Below are positions 53,080 to 61,217 of a DNA stretch of 64,000 nt, piece by piece. Source of the DNA: Paenibacillus sp. Soil750. Lineage in GTDB: Bacteria; Bacillota; Bacilli; Paenibacillales; NBRC-103111. The notes beneath the pieces are model-generated. The model did no database searches, had not been told where the DNA came from, and saw nothing but the letters and a program-made list of their open reading frames with translations. The stretch lies in the NCBI RefSeq assembly GCF_001428045.1, contig NZ_LMSD01000001.1, positions 248,001 to 312,000 of the forward strand. Direction: 5' to 3'. How positions within the stretch are numbered: position 1 is the stretch's first letter; every line of letters starts with the position of its first letter. A program made the translations under genes and the position numbers.

Positions 53080-53906
53080 ATAGCTCCCTCCTTTTCCTCA
53101 CCAACCGAACTAACTCCGTAACGCGCCAAAGCCTTTGTCGCCGACTCCAGCATACGTCTTCTTAAAAAATCCCCCTCGACCACACGAACTCGCTTTCCAA
53201 GAAAACGGACCTTGGAAAGCAGATACTCCGTTTCGTCGCCAAAAATAGTTACCCTGACTCTATAGATATCCTTCTCTGTATCATATGCAACGTCTTTTTC
53301 AAAACTGGAAAGGGCATATAGAATTCGCGACAGCTCTCTATTGTAATCACGAACAACTTCAATGACGGCTTCGCCTTTGCGTGCGTCTAGAGCTTTTTTG
53401 CTCTTTACCATAATGCTATCTGCATCCTCTGTTTTCAATGCCTCAGCAGTAACACTTATAATCTTATCTAATTTAGTACGCATGATCGTGTGATGCCGAA
53501 AATCATACCAGAGCAGGTACCATTCCCTTTTGACCATGGAGTATTCTAATTTATAGGGTAGCCCGGATTGGTCTGATTGCATGCGTCCGCTTTTAATCTC
53601 ATAGGTTAAGCGTATTCCACTTCTCTCCGTAATAAGCCTACGTAAAGTTCGCAGGAGCGGGTGGTAGACATGTTTCTCCCTACTGCGGGCTTTTTCAATG
53701 AGATGGTCCGAGGTGTCCATGATCCGATCTTGACCTAGGATTACTCGTAGTTTATCCAACGTTTCGGAAGTGAAAGCCTTATCCGCAGCAGGATGCCCGA
53801 GCATTGTTTTGAGCCACGCCCTTTCGTGCGAAGTGACCATGAACGTACCTGAGTCTTCTAGCCGGGAAATAATTTGGTAATTAAAAATCTTCTCAAACAG
53901 ATTCAT
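53076..53906 (-). CDS. WYL-domain protein (second of a pair)
   Basis: 276 aa. The N-terminal part resembles a small helical region without a clear helix-turn-helix. The central WYL-type fold includes YSMVKREWYLLWYDF, and the C-terminal WCX-like part ends with LLSKVRFLGKRVRVVEGDFL. WYL domains bind nucleic-acid or nucleotide ligands and regulate many defence and RNA-repair operons. It overlaps the upstream WYL gene by 14 bases, and both are on the minus strand, divergent from the nucleotidyltransferase-rtcB unit. It probably works as a partner of the first WYL protein. Confidence 0.85.
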   Translation of the reverse strand: MNLFEKIFNYQIISRLEDSGTFMVTSHERAWLKTMLGHPAADKAFTSETLDKLRVILGQDRIMDTSDHLIEKARSREKHVYHPLLRTLRRLITERSGIRLTYEIKSGRMQSDQSGLPYKLEYSMVKREWYLLWYDFRHHTIMRTKLDKIISVTAEALKTEDADSIMVKSKKALDARKGEAVIEVVRDYNRELSRILYALSSFEKDVAYDTEKDIYRVRVTIFGDETEYLLSKVRFLGKRVRVVEGDFLRRRMLESATKALARYGVSSVGEEKEGAI

Positions 53907-55203
53907 AATAAGCCTGAATCTCCTTCCATTCAGCGATCATTTCCCTGCGGAACTGAACCGGCTCAAGAATTTCACAGCTAGACCCGAAACTGCGCAGCCA
54001 AGGCTTAATTTCTGTCGTCCCGTTAACCAGGATCTCATAGATAAAAGAATGCTCATCCTCCTGCACGATTTGCCCCCATTGACCTTGCAGCCATACACGC
54101 TCCCTAACAAAATTAGGCGCAGAACCTTCTGGATTGTAAAATCGAGCACGAACCTTCACAGGTTGCCCCGTGTCTATCAGCCAGCTATACTGAATTTTCG
54201 CATGAAGCTCGTTCAACCTGTTCTCAAAGACATCTTCGCCAACGGATTCATCTTCTTCAATCTGCGTAATCCCTTCCAACCGATATTTCCGAATCCCCTC
54301 TCTGCCATTTGCGAGAAGATACCATCTCCCGTACTGATGATCATAGATTACTTTCAGCGGGAGCGTTTTCTCCACTTTTCCGTTCGTATCCTTCTCGAAT
54401 AACGGGTTGGTGTTCTTGGAGGCGTAGCTTTTTTCGGACTTTGGTGAAAAATATAAGAAACGAACCTTACGACGATTGCGGATCGCATTCAGGATCGTGA
54501 ACAAATGGGCTTCATCTAAGATGCGGGAATAATAGTGATATTTATATAAAAAAGGCTCAATGGCGTGCCTCTCAGCATGTTGGCGAGTCAAATGCTTCTT
54601 CAAGCCATCGCGCAGCAAATAGCCTTGAACAGAAGGGACCTGCGTGTTCGCCATGACATCTACGAAATCATAGAGGTCATAAAGCTCCTTGTTCGATAAT
54701 CCGTGGATCAAATCGTTTTGGATGCGGTAGCGATAGGGACGAGCACCTGCTTGCCTTGAGATGACACCAACTTCTTCCAGATACTTAAGATCAGAACGGA
54801 TCGTCTTCTCATCGGGCAAGGATAGATCGGAAGATTGACTGGTGCAACAGATGTCTAACAGTTCCATGGCTGTTAAAGCTTGTTCGTTCATCGCGGCCAG
54901 CAGCAATGAGATTCTCTGAGATTCCGATTCCTTCAGTGACTTGGCTCGAAACAAGAATAGGAGCATCGGATCGGTGGACTCGTAATAGCTGAAGCGAATC
55001 GTTTCGGCGAACTCTTTGCGCTCCTCCTGCGGTAAGTGCTGGTACGTGGAGCTTACGATTTCTTTTAACCGTCGGATCGTCTTGTCAAAAGTATGGATAG
55101 AAATGCCCAGTCTCTCTGAGAACTGCTGTCTGTTGTAGGCACCACTCGTCAGCACGAGCATGCGCAGAAACTGGATTTCTTTATCAAAGCTTTCCTTAGC
55201 CAC
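53893..55203 (-). CDS. HTH-WYL transcriptional regulator
   Basis: 436 aa. N-terminal helix-turn-helix (QQFSERLGISIHTFDKTIRR), a second winged region (LPDEKTIRSDLKYLEEVGVI), then the WYL domain (LPLKVIYDHQYGRWYLLANG and the arginine of GIRKYRLEGI) and a C-terminal extension typical of the WCX part. It is divergent from the RlaP-like/rtcB pair across a 168-bp intergenic region, so it is the likely switch for RNA-repair genes. The second WYL gene overlaps its 3' end. Confidence 0.9.
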   Translation of the reverse strand: MAKESFDKEIQFLRMLVLTSGAYNRQQFSERLGISIHTFDKTIRRLKEIVSSTYQHLPQEERKEFAETIRFSYYESTDPMLLFLFRAKSLKESESQRISLLLAAMNEQALTAMELLDICCTSQSSDLSLPDEKTIRSDLKYLEEVGVISRQAGARPYRYRIQNDLIHGLSNKELYDLYDFVDVMANTQVPSVQGYLLRDGLKKHLTRQHAERHAIEPFLYKYHYYSRILDEAHLFTILNAIRNRRKVRFLYFSPKSEKSYASKNTNPLFEKDTNGKVEKTLPLKVIYDHQYGRWYLLANGREGIRKYRLEGITQIEEDESVGEDVFENRLNELHAKIQYSWLIDTGQPVKVRARFYNPEGSAPNFVRERVWLQGQWGQIVQEDEHSFIYEILVNGTTEIKPWLRSFGSSCEILEPVQFRREMIAEWKEIQAYYESV

Positions 55204-55371
55204 GCTACTCCTCCGTTCAATCTACATCTTATTTCCATTGTATCAGGGGATGGAATTGGGCGAAATGGTAAACTTTCTCTGTTGTCGTAATACTTTTGCC
55301 ATGTTCGATGAAATGAAAATGAGGGAAGATAGGTACATAAGAGGGTTACATGTATCAAAGGAGGAAGTCAA

Positions 55372-56154
55372 ATGTTAGATGTTCATCAACAAATCCTAGA
55401 AGAGTTGAAACGGATCGAGAAGGAAGAAGGCGTCTGTATCTTGTATGCCTGTGAATCAGGCAGTCGTGCATGGGGCTTCCCCTCCAAAGATAGCGATTAT
55501 GACGTAAGATTTATATATATAAGGCCAGTAGAGTGGTATCTTTCGATTTATGATAAACGCGATGTCATCGAGCGACCAATCAGCGATATGTTGGATATCA
55601 ATGGCTGGGACCTGAGGAAGGCTTTGAATTTATTTCGTAAATCGAATCCGCCTTTACTTGAGTGGTTACAGTCTCCCATACCGTATCTGGAGAATTTTAC
55701 GGTAGCCGATCAAATCCGTCGTATTTCGCCACTCACGTTTTCTCCAAAATCGTGTATGCACCACTATTTGCACATGGCAAAGGGGAATTATCGGGAATAC
55801 TTGCAGGGTGATCATGTCAAAATCAAAAAGTATTTCTATGTCCTGCGCCCGATCTTGGCCTGTGAATGGATCGAGCGAAATAACACGATGCCACCTATCG
55901 AGTTTCAAGATCTAGTCGATCGTTTAGTACCAGAGGGCAGTCCGCTGAAGGCAGCTATTCAAGAGCTGCTTGCTCGTAAAATAGCCGGTGACGAAATGGA
56001 TTATGAGCCAAGAATCAATCCGATTAATGAGTTTTTAGAGACGAGAATCGCCTACTATGATCAAGCCGCATCCGTCATGCAGGTTGGTGAAGGTGGTCAG
56101 GATCGGCAGCTAGACGAGTTATTTCGTTCGGCATTGAAGGAAGTATGGGGATAG
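55372..56154 (+). CDS. nucleotidyltransferase, RlaP family (RNA repair pathway DNA polymerase beta-like)
   Basis: 260 aa, with a strong AAAGGAGG site. The N-terminal nucleotidyltransferase motif is ESGSRAWGFPSKDSDYDVRF, with the two metal-binding aspartates in SDYDVRF. IYIRPVEWYLSI and RKALNLFRKSNPPLLEWL are characteristic of PF10127 (RlaP). Such proteins occur with RtcB and are thought to process RNA ends. The gene is 34 nt before rtcB and divergent from the WYL regulators. Co-transcription with rtcB makes an RNA-repair role likely. Confidence 0.9.
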   Translation: MLDVHQQILEELKRIEKEEGVCILYACESGSRAWGFPSKDSDYDVRFIYIRPVEWYLSIYDKRDVIERPISDMLDINGWDLRKALNLFRKSNPPLLEWLQSPIPYLENFTVADQIRRISPLTFSPKSCMHHYLHMAKGNYREYLQGDHVKIKKYFYVLRPILACEWIERNNTMPPIEFQDLVDRLVPEGSPLKAAIQELLARKIAGDEMDYEPRINPINEFLETRIAYYDQAASVMQVGEGGQDRQLDELFRSALKEVWG

Positions 56155-56188
56155 GTGTTACAATTTTCACTTACAGGAGCTGAGCTAC

Positions 56189-57415
56189 ATGACCTATCAA
56201 AATATTAACGGCGTACGCGTCTGGGGGCAGCCTGATGAGGGCGCTTTGTCACAAGCGAAAACATGTTCAGAAACAGGAAGAGTCGTTCAAACCCTTCTTA
56301 TGGCTGATCATCATAAAGGGTATAGCCAGCCGATAGGCGGAGTTGTCGTATACGACGGTCAATTATCGCCATCAGGCGTAGGTTATGATATTGCCTGCGG
56401 GAATAAAGCCGTAAGAACGAATCTAATGGCTGCTGATATCAAGCCTCGCATGGCAGGCATGATGGATCAAATTGCACGCAAAATTTCCTTCGGTATCGGG
56501 CGCGTGAATAATGAAAAAGTTGATCATGAATTGTTCGATGACCCAGATTGGGATGTTTACAAAGCAATTGGTAAACAAGAACATGACAAGTTAAAGGCAC
56601 TTGCTCGTGATCAGCTTGGAACCGTAGGTAGCGGGAATCATTTTGTGGATGTGTTTGAGGAAGTGAGCACGGGGCGAGTGTGGGTGGCGAATCATTTTGG
56701 CAGCCGCGGGTTCGGTCATAAGACAGCGAGTGGATTCATTAATCTGACGGCTGGCCGCGACTTTCTGGGTAACGCACCAGGTGAGAAGATGGATCAACCA
56801 CCGATTCTTTTGGATTTGTCGAGCGAGCTGGGAGACATGTATTACAGAGCTATGAAGCTGGCAGGGCGCTATGCCTATGCAGGGCGAGACTATGTGATGG
56901 AGCAAGTGTTGGCTATTTTAGGAGCTGATGCGGATTTCGCGGTGCATAATCATCACAATTTTGCTTGGAAAGAAGAGCATGATGGTCAAGAGACTATAGT
57001 AGTCCGTAAAGGGGCTACGCCTTCTGCGCCGGGGCAACTTGGTTTTATCGGGGGAAGCATGTGCGATATCTCCGTGATCGTCAGAGGGAAAGACACTGAT
57101 GAGAATCGAGATGCTTACTACAGCACGGTGCATGGCGCCGGCAGGGTGATGAGTCGGACGCAAGCGGCAGGCAAAATGAACTGGAGAAACCGCACTAGAA
57201 GCGGAGGTCAAATTTCACCAGATCGCATGATGAATGCGGTCAAAGATTACGGTGTGGAGCTTCGTGGAGCGGGTACGGACGAAAGTCCTTTTGTCTATCG
57301 GAAGCTGGAAGATGTGCTGGGCGCGCATGAGGAGACGATTGAGGTGCTGCACGTGTTGAAGCCGATCGGTGTTTGTATGGCAGGAGCGGATGAGTTCGAT
57401 CCGTATAAGGATTAG
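56189..57415 (+). CDS. rtcB: RtcB family RNA-splicing ligase
   Basis: 408 aa. RtcB joins RNA 3'-phosphate or 2',3'-cyclic phosphate ends to 5'-OH ends using GTP and Mn2+. Visible hallmarks are SPSGVGYDIACGNK (metal ligands Asp and Cys), GTVGSGNHFVDV, VANHFGSRGFGHK, VHNHHNFAWKE and the guanylylated histidine H315 in VHGAGRVMSR. It is somewhat shorter than the 480-residue archaeal type but within the bacterial short-RtcB range. It follows the RlaP-like gene by 34 nt. No archease gene is next to it. Together with the WYL pair it forms a likely inducible RNA-repair cluster. Confidence 0.95.
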   Translation: MTYQNINGVRVWGQPDEGALSQAKTCSETGRVVQTLLMADHHKGYSQPIGGVVVYDGQLSPSGVGYDIACGNKAVRTNLMAADIKPRMAGMMDQIARKISFGIGRVNNEKVDHELFDDPDWDVYKAIGKQEHDKLKALARDQLGTVGSGNHFVDVFEEVSTGRVWVANHFGSRGFGHKTASGFINLTAGRDFLGNAPGEKMDQPPILLDLSSELGDMYYRAMKLAGRYAYAGRDYVMEQVLAILGADADFAVHNHHNFAWKEEHDGQETIVVRKGATPSAPGQLGFIGGSMCDISVIVRGKDTDENRDAYYSTVHGAGRVMSRTQAAGKMNWRNRTRSGGQISPDRMMNAVKDYGVELRGAGTDESPFVYRKLEDVLGAHEETIEVLHVLKPIGVCMAGADEFDPYKD

Positions 57416-57484
57416 GGGGGAAACAGGTGAAATCTATGCTGTTAGTGATGAAAAACATCACTACAGCCCCCTCTCACTAACGAT

Positions 57485-57530
57485 AAAGGCAGTCCCCCAA
57501 GTAGAATTCTACTTCGGGGACTGCCTTTAC
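57485..57530. terminator. bidirectional terminator with AAAGGCAGTCCCC stem
   Basis: AAAGGCAGTCCCC and an AAGTAGAA inner arm pair with TTCTACTT and GGGGACTGCCTTT, a nearly perfect hairpin of more than 20 bp. It ends rtcB and overlaps the 3' end of the next minus-strand gene by a few bases. A shorter relative occurs at 59504-59543. Confidence 0.85.
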
Positions 57531-57949
57531 TCATTCAACGCATCCTCTAATTCCCACGTATCGCCAATACCGCTTACCTTGTAGCAAGAACCTTCCAACG
57601 AAATGCAAGCTTCCAGCTGGAGCTTTGGAAAGGTTAACAACCAGCTCTCCTCATTGTTCTCATACTTTATAGGGAGCACCTCATGCAGGTGCCGGATGAA
57701 ATCGAAAACATTCGTGTCATCGCCTGTCCCTCGCTTGAAATCAACCCAATGACCTGTGACCTTTCGATCGTTCACCGCGGTGAGGAGATCAATAAGCCAA
57801 GAAGGAGCAGCCCCTGCTTCATCGAGCTCGTTCTCCGCAATGTGCTCCGCCAAAGCTTGCCTATTAACCTGCTGCAAACCGTCGGCAATTAATGCTATAG
57901 TCAGCTCATCCAAGAGCTGACGCAATGTATTCCGTTCGGATGACTCCAT
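57527..57949 (-). CDS. possible immunity protein of the DUF4157 gene
   Basis: 140 aa, acidic, no signal peptide or membrane segment. N-terminal helical part (LRQLLDELTIALIADGLQQV), then WVDFKRGTG and a C-terminal strand-rich part ending GIGDTWELEDALNE. No family is recognised. It follows the DUF4157 protein by 12 bases on the same strand. Size, acidity and position directly behind a toxin-like C-terminus fit an immunity protein, but there is no sequence proof. A plain hypothetical protein is the alternative. Confidence 0.6.
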   Translation of the reverse strand: MESSERNTLRQLLDELTIALIADGLQQVNRQALAEHIAENELDEAGAAPSWLIDLLTAVNDRKVTGHWVDFKRGTGDDTNVFDFIRHLHEVLPIKYENNEESWLLTFPKLQLEACISLEGSCYKVSGIGDTWELEDALNE

Positions 57950-57961
57950 GCCCTACACCTC

Positions 57962-58999
57962 CTAACTTACTGGAAACATCGTATTGATTTTCAATTTGCC
58001 GTTGTCTGGCTGAATATCTAATTGGACCTGATCGCAAGTGACCTCTGTACCATCGCGGAGATAACCGACCCCTGCCCCTGGTACGCTGATTATGGTACCC
58101 ATGCCGACGAGCTTCTGCTTCGGTGCGTTTTTGGACACCAAAGTGCTGTAAGCACTGGTGAAGGCCGCCTTATGCTTATCATCCGAGACGAATTTCGAAG
58201 CGGCTTTGCCCGTTGGCACTTTACTCACCCGACCTGAAGGCGCGGTACCGCTTTTCAATCGTTCGCGTTGCTGTTCTTCCGTAGTATGCGCCCCATGATC
58301 GGCATAGGAATGTCCACCACCGACATCATATGTACTTGGATCATTGGCATCCAATCCGTCGTATAGGGTGGCAGCCACCTTTTGAATCGTATCCGATGAT
58401 GTTGATGCTTCTCCACTTACTAAACTATCGTTGTCCGATCTCTTCATTTGCATACGCTCGCCGCCGAAATCAGATGCTTTCGCCCCCATACGATCAGCTT
58501 CGGATTCTAATCCGTGATCATCATTAGTGGTGACCCCACCAGCTTGCTGCGTAGGTGCCACTCTGCCTTGACGCTGTTGGACGACATGCCAAGCCTCATG
58601 CGGCAAATGCTGCTCTTGACCAGGTCCTACATGGATGTCATTCCCTTGTGCATAAGCCAAGGCTTGCAACTGAGCAGGTTTATCGGAATTGTAATGCACC
58701 TTAACGGAATCCATGGATATACCGGATAAGTTTTCTACACCAGATTTCAAATTATCGGGCATGCCCGTGTTATTTTTTTTGGTCTGAATAGGCTTCTCGG
58801 ATGGTGCTGGAGATTGAGATCTAAATAATTGAGCGACGGCGCGATTTCCGATGGTTCTCTGTAGTTGTGCGATATGTGAAGTGGAAAAAGGGGACATACG
58901 ATCCGCTGTTCCAGTTTGTTTGGCTGAGCTGTTAGAGGGTTTCTGCTTATCGTATTGTTCTGACGATTGGTTATTTTTCACATGTGATTGATAACTCAT
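57962..58999 (-). CDS. DUF4157-containing protein with toxin-like C-terminus
   Basis: 345 aa. The N-terminus MSPFSTSHIAQLQRTIGNRA and the metalloprotease-like LPHEAWHVVQQRQGRV (HExxH) are the hallmarks of the DUF4157 group associated with extracellular contractile injection system cargo. The region before it (ENLSGISMDSVKVHYNSDKP) is also typical. The C-terminal 130 residues (VGGGHSYADHGAHTTEEQQR, then ASKFVSDDKHKAAF) are unlike DUF4157. They resemble bacterial RNase-type toxin domains in layout, with a GGH...H pair and a later S/TF motif. No injection-system genes are visible in the window. A small acidic gene follows immediately. Confidence 0.8.
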   Translation of the reverse strand: MSYQSHVKNNQSSEQYDKQKPSNSSAKQTGTADRMSPFSTSHIAQLQRTIGNRAVAQLFRSQSPAPSEKPIQTKKNNTGMPDNLKSGVENLSGISMDSVKVHYNSDKPAQLQALAYAQGNDIHVGPGQEQHLPHEAWHVVQQRQGRVAPTQQAGGVTTNDDHGLESEADRMGAKASDFGGERMQMKRSDNDSLVSGEASTSSDTIQKVAATLYDGLDANDPSTYDVGGGHSYADHGAHTTEEQQRERLKSGTAPSGRVSKVPTGKAASKFVSDDKHKAAFTSAYSTLVSKNAPKQKLVGMGTIISVPGAGVGYLRDGTEVTCDQVQLDIQPDNGKLKINTMFPVS

Positions 59000-59502
59000 G
59001 AATACAATTCACCGCCCTAAGTAAATTACCGAACTTTCAACAAATTTCCTTTCGTTTCCTTATTTATTTTAAGGTAAAAGTTACCATTGGACAACAGTTC
59101 TAAAGTTGCGTTTATTCCTCCCAATTCACAAGGTAATATCAAGATAAGAGAACAAAACAAAAATAGTGATACGTAAGCAACCTGCGAAAATGATGTAAAT
59201 AAGTGAGCAAGGTCAATTATTTGGAGCGGAAAGCGCGAAATGAAACGATTACAATTGGGTTAAGGGATAGCGAAATGGCCAATCTCAAATTTGCTAGATA
59301 AACGGGGGCGATGAAATGTTCACAAATAGAAAGTGGCTTAGTACAATGGCAGTCTCTTGTCTGACGTCTCTAACCCGAATACGACGGTTGAGTTCAACGT
59401 AATTCTGAACACCGAGTATTAGCAAAAATGGAATTTGATCGCAGCATACAGTGACGATCAGATTGCCGAAGGTGAGCGAGTGAGTGGAGAGATGGAATAA
59501 CA
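59000..59502. other. intergenic region with possible decayed secreted gene
   Basis: About 500 bp without an intact gene. On the plus strand, ATG 59316 begins MFTNRKWLSTMAVSCLTSLT, which resembles a signal peptide, but a stop follows within 30 codons. A second frame continues with NPNTTVEFNVILNTEY, a stop, and WNLIAAYSDDQIAEGE up to about 59500. I read it as a possibly decayed small exported protein. Nothing else was recognised in this stretch. Confidence 0.3.
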
Positions 59503-59503
59503 T

Positions 59504-59543
59504 AAAGGCAGTCCCAAGGTATAGCCTTAGGGACTGCCTTTTT
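59504..59543. terminator. terminator with AAAGGCAGTCCC stem
   Basis: AAAGGCAGTCCC (59504-59515) pairs with GGGACTGCCTTT (59530-59541) around a short inner hairpin, followed by TTTTT. Same stem as at 57485. It closes the possibly decayed gene and faces the small minus-strand gene. Confidence 0.8.
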
Positions 59544-59579
59544 CACTACTCAGATGAAAGTTTCATAGTAAAATCTCTA

Positions 59580-59726
59580 TCAATAAGGAAAGTAAGGAAT
59601 CTGAACATGTTCAATTTTCACACCTACGGGTTTAATAATGATAGCCTTGCATTCTGTCGTTGACTGAGGTAATTGAATCGTACCGCTTCCATCGTAATAC
59701 ATAGGTTTGTCTTGTTCGTTGTTCAT
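59580..59726 (-). CDS. small conserved-looking protein of 48 aa
   Basis: 48 aa from ATG 59726, with GGGAGG upstream; the frame is open further left but only this start has a site. The sequence has MYYDGSGTIQLPQSTTEC and ends VKIEHVQIPYFPY, with no membrane segment. Function unknown; the C-terminal VxIEHVQIP pattern suggests a short beta hairpin. It is divergent from the glycosyltransferase cluster, with two perfect palindromes (59753 and 59788) between, so both are probably under regulated promoters. Confidence 0.5.
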   Translation of the reverse strand: MNNEQDKPMYYDGSGTIQLPQSTTECKAIIIKPVGVKIEHVQIPYFPY

Positions 59727-59752
59727 CCTTACGCCTCCCGTAATATTAATAT

Positions 59753-59768
59753 TACGATTTAAATCGTA
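59753..59768. promoter_or_regulatory. 16-bp perfect palindrome upstream of the 48-aa gene
   Basis: TACGATTTAAATCGTA, perfect and centred 34 bases upstream of the ATG at 59726, where it would overlap that gene's promoter. A likely operator of an unknown regulator. Confidence 0.5.
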
Positions 59769-59787
59769 GCATTTCCGGGGCAATTAA

Positions 59788-59807
59788 ACAATAAATTAAT
59801 TTATTGT
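59788..59807. promoter_or_regulatory. 20-bp perfect palindrome in the divergent region
   Basis: ACAATAAATTAATTTATTGT, perfect over 20 bases, about 127 bases upstream of the GTG of the membrane glycosyltransferase gene. AT-rich palindromes also arise by chance, so the binding role is uncertain. Confidence 0.4.
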
Positions 59808-59933
59808 GAAATAGTCCATAAGAAGCAGGATTTCATCAGAGAATGTCGAAAATCTAGTTGTTTTCACATTTAAATCACACTTTTTTTACAATTTCATCAC
59901 AATTATGATGACAGATTTGGAGTTGTTGGCAGA

Positions 59934-61217
59934 GTGTATCTTATCGAGCGAATTAATCAAATCTATCAGCGATACAAGAATTACGAATGGATCTATATTC
60001 TCCCCCTTGTCGTGCTTTCACTAAAGAGGAAATTAGAGTACTTTTTCTTTATCCTGCACTCAGAGAAGGGACTCCCGAAATCGGAAGATTCGCAGTGGTA
60101 TCTGAATTACGCCCACTCCCTGTTAACAGATTTCAAGCTTGGCTTACATATGAATGATCTTCTTTACTTGGGCTATAACCTCATTCTCGCCATATTGATA
60201 GGTGTGTTTAAGGAAGAATATATCGTTGTTTTTATACAGGCTGTAACAACTGCATCGTGTGTGATCTTGGTTTACCTCATCACTCGTCGATTATTCAACC
60301 GAATTACCGCAATAGTAGCCTCGTATTTCTATGCAACATCTTGGCATATTACGGTTTGGTCGATGTACATTCTTTCAGATAGTTTATTTATGAATCTAGT
60401 ATTGTTGAATGTCTTCCTTCTTCTTAAAACGCTTGAGAATAACAATAAAGGTATGGGTTCGTTATTTCTCATTTCTTCGCTCCTCATGCTGGTATTCCGC
60501 CCAACGGGAGTCCTGACACTAGCATTTATTTTCATTTACATCGCATTGCAAATTAACCGATATCCATTATTCGCTTTCCTCAAGAAGCATAGATATAAGT
60601 TTGTATGCGCTTTACTAATCGTTTTCGCAGCTGTTGGTTTTCTTGTATTTACTCACAAATTGAATCCACTTCTCACATCCCTTCAATATAATGCGAAGTT
60701 GGTTTTATACAATATATATGCCAAAGGCTGGATTTATGATAACCCTTCAGGTCATGACTATGCCTATCGTCCCGATTATCGCATTGATATTTTCGGCAGT
60801 TTGATCCTGAGCTTTCTTATTCATAATTGGGATCATGTACTGTTGTTATATGGCAGAAGGGCTCTTGCGTTTATCGGCTGGTGGGTATGGAAGACGGATA
60901 TACGGAGTCTGGCTGGGGTTATTAAATTGTGCAAGGATGTCGTCCCGTCACTTCTATTTCTATTCGGAACTTACGCTGCCATAAAGAACAACCTATTCAG
61001 AAAAACATCGATTGTTTGGTTAGTTATTGTGTCGATATTCCTATTTTGTATGGTGTTGTTCATGGATAGTATGTATCGCTATAAGCTGCCTGCTTTACCC
61101 TTTATTTGTATCGTCTGCGGGTATGGTGTCGAGAGATTGATCCGCATAATGCTATTCTTCATTAACAAATTTGGGGGGAAGTTGCTTCAATGGAACAGAA
61201 ACAAGCACTCATTGTGA
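59934..61217 (+). CDS. membrane glycosyltransferase-like protein (GT39/PMT-type)
   Basis: 427 aa from GTG 59934 (GGAG about 11 bases upstream). About ten hydrophobic segments. An acidic loop after the first one (KSEDSQWYLNYAHSLLTD) matches the first extracytoplasmic loop of lipid-carrier-dependent glycosyltransferases of the PMT_2 type. LFNRITAIVASYFYATSWH is also in family style. It probably transfers a sugar from a polyprenyl-phosphate donor to a surface acceptor. The next gene, a dolichyl-phosphate-sugar-synthase-like GT2, overlaps it by 28 bases and could make that donor. Confidence 0.75.
   Translation: MYLIERINQIYQRYKNYEWIYILPLVVLSLKRKLEYFFFILHSEKGLPKSEDSQWYLNYAHSLLTDFKLGLHMNDLLYLGYNLILAILIGVFKEEYIVVFIQAVTTASCVILVYLITRRLFNRITAIVASYFYATSWHITVWSMYILSDSLFMNLVLLNVFLLLKTLENNNKGMGSLFLISSLLMLVFRPTGVLTLAFIFIYIALQINRYPLFAFLKKHRYKFVCALLIVFAAVGFLVFTHKLNPLLTSLQYNAKLVLYNIYAKGWIYDNPSGHDYAYRPDYRIDIFGSLILSFLIHNWDHVLLLYGRRALAFIGWWVWKTDIRSLAGVIKLCKDVVPSLLFLFGTYAAIKNNLFRKTSIVWLVIVSIFLFCMVLFMDSMYRYKLPALPFICIVCGYGVERLIRIMLFFINKFGGKLLQWNRNKHSL

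Noticed and set aside
57962..58999. Active zinc protease because of the HExxH box
   Set aside because: DUF4157 proteins carry this box commonly and the region is a leader-like domain in cargo proteins; proteolytic activity cannot be claimed from the motif alone.
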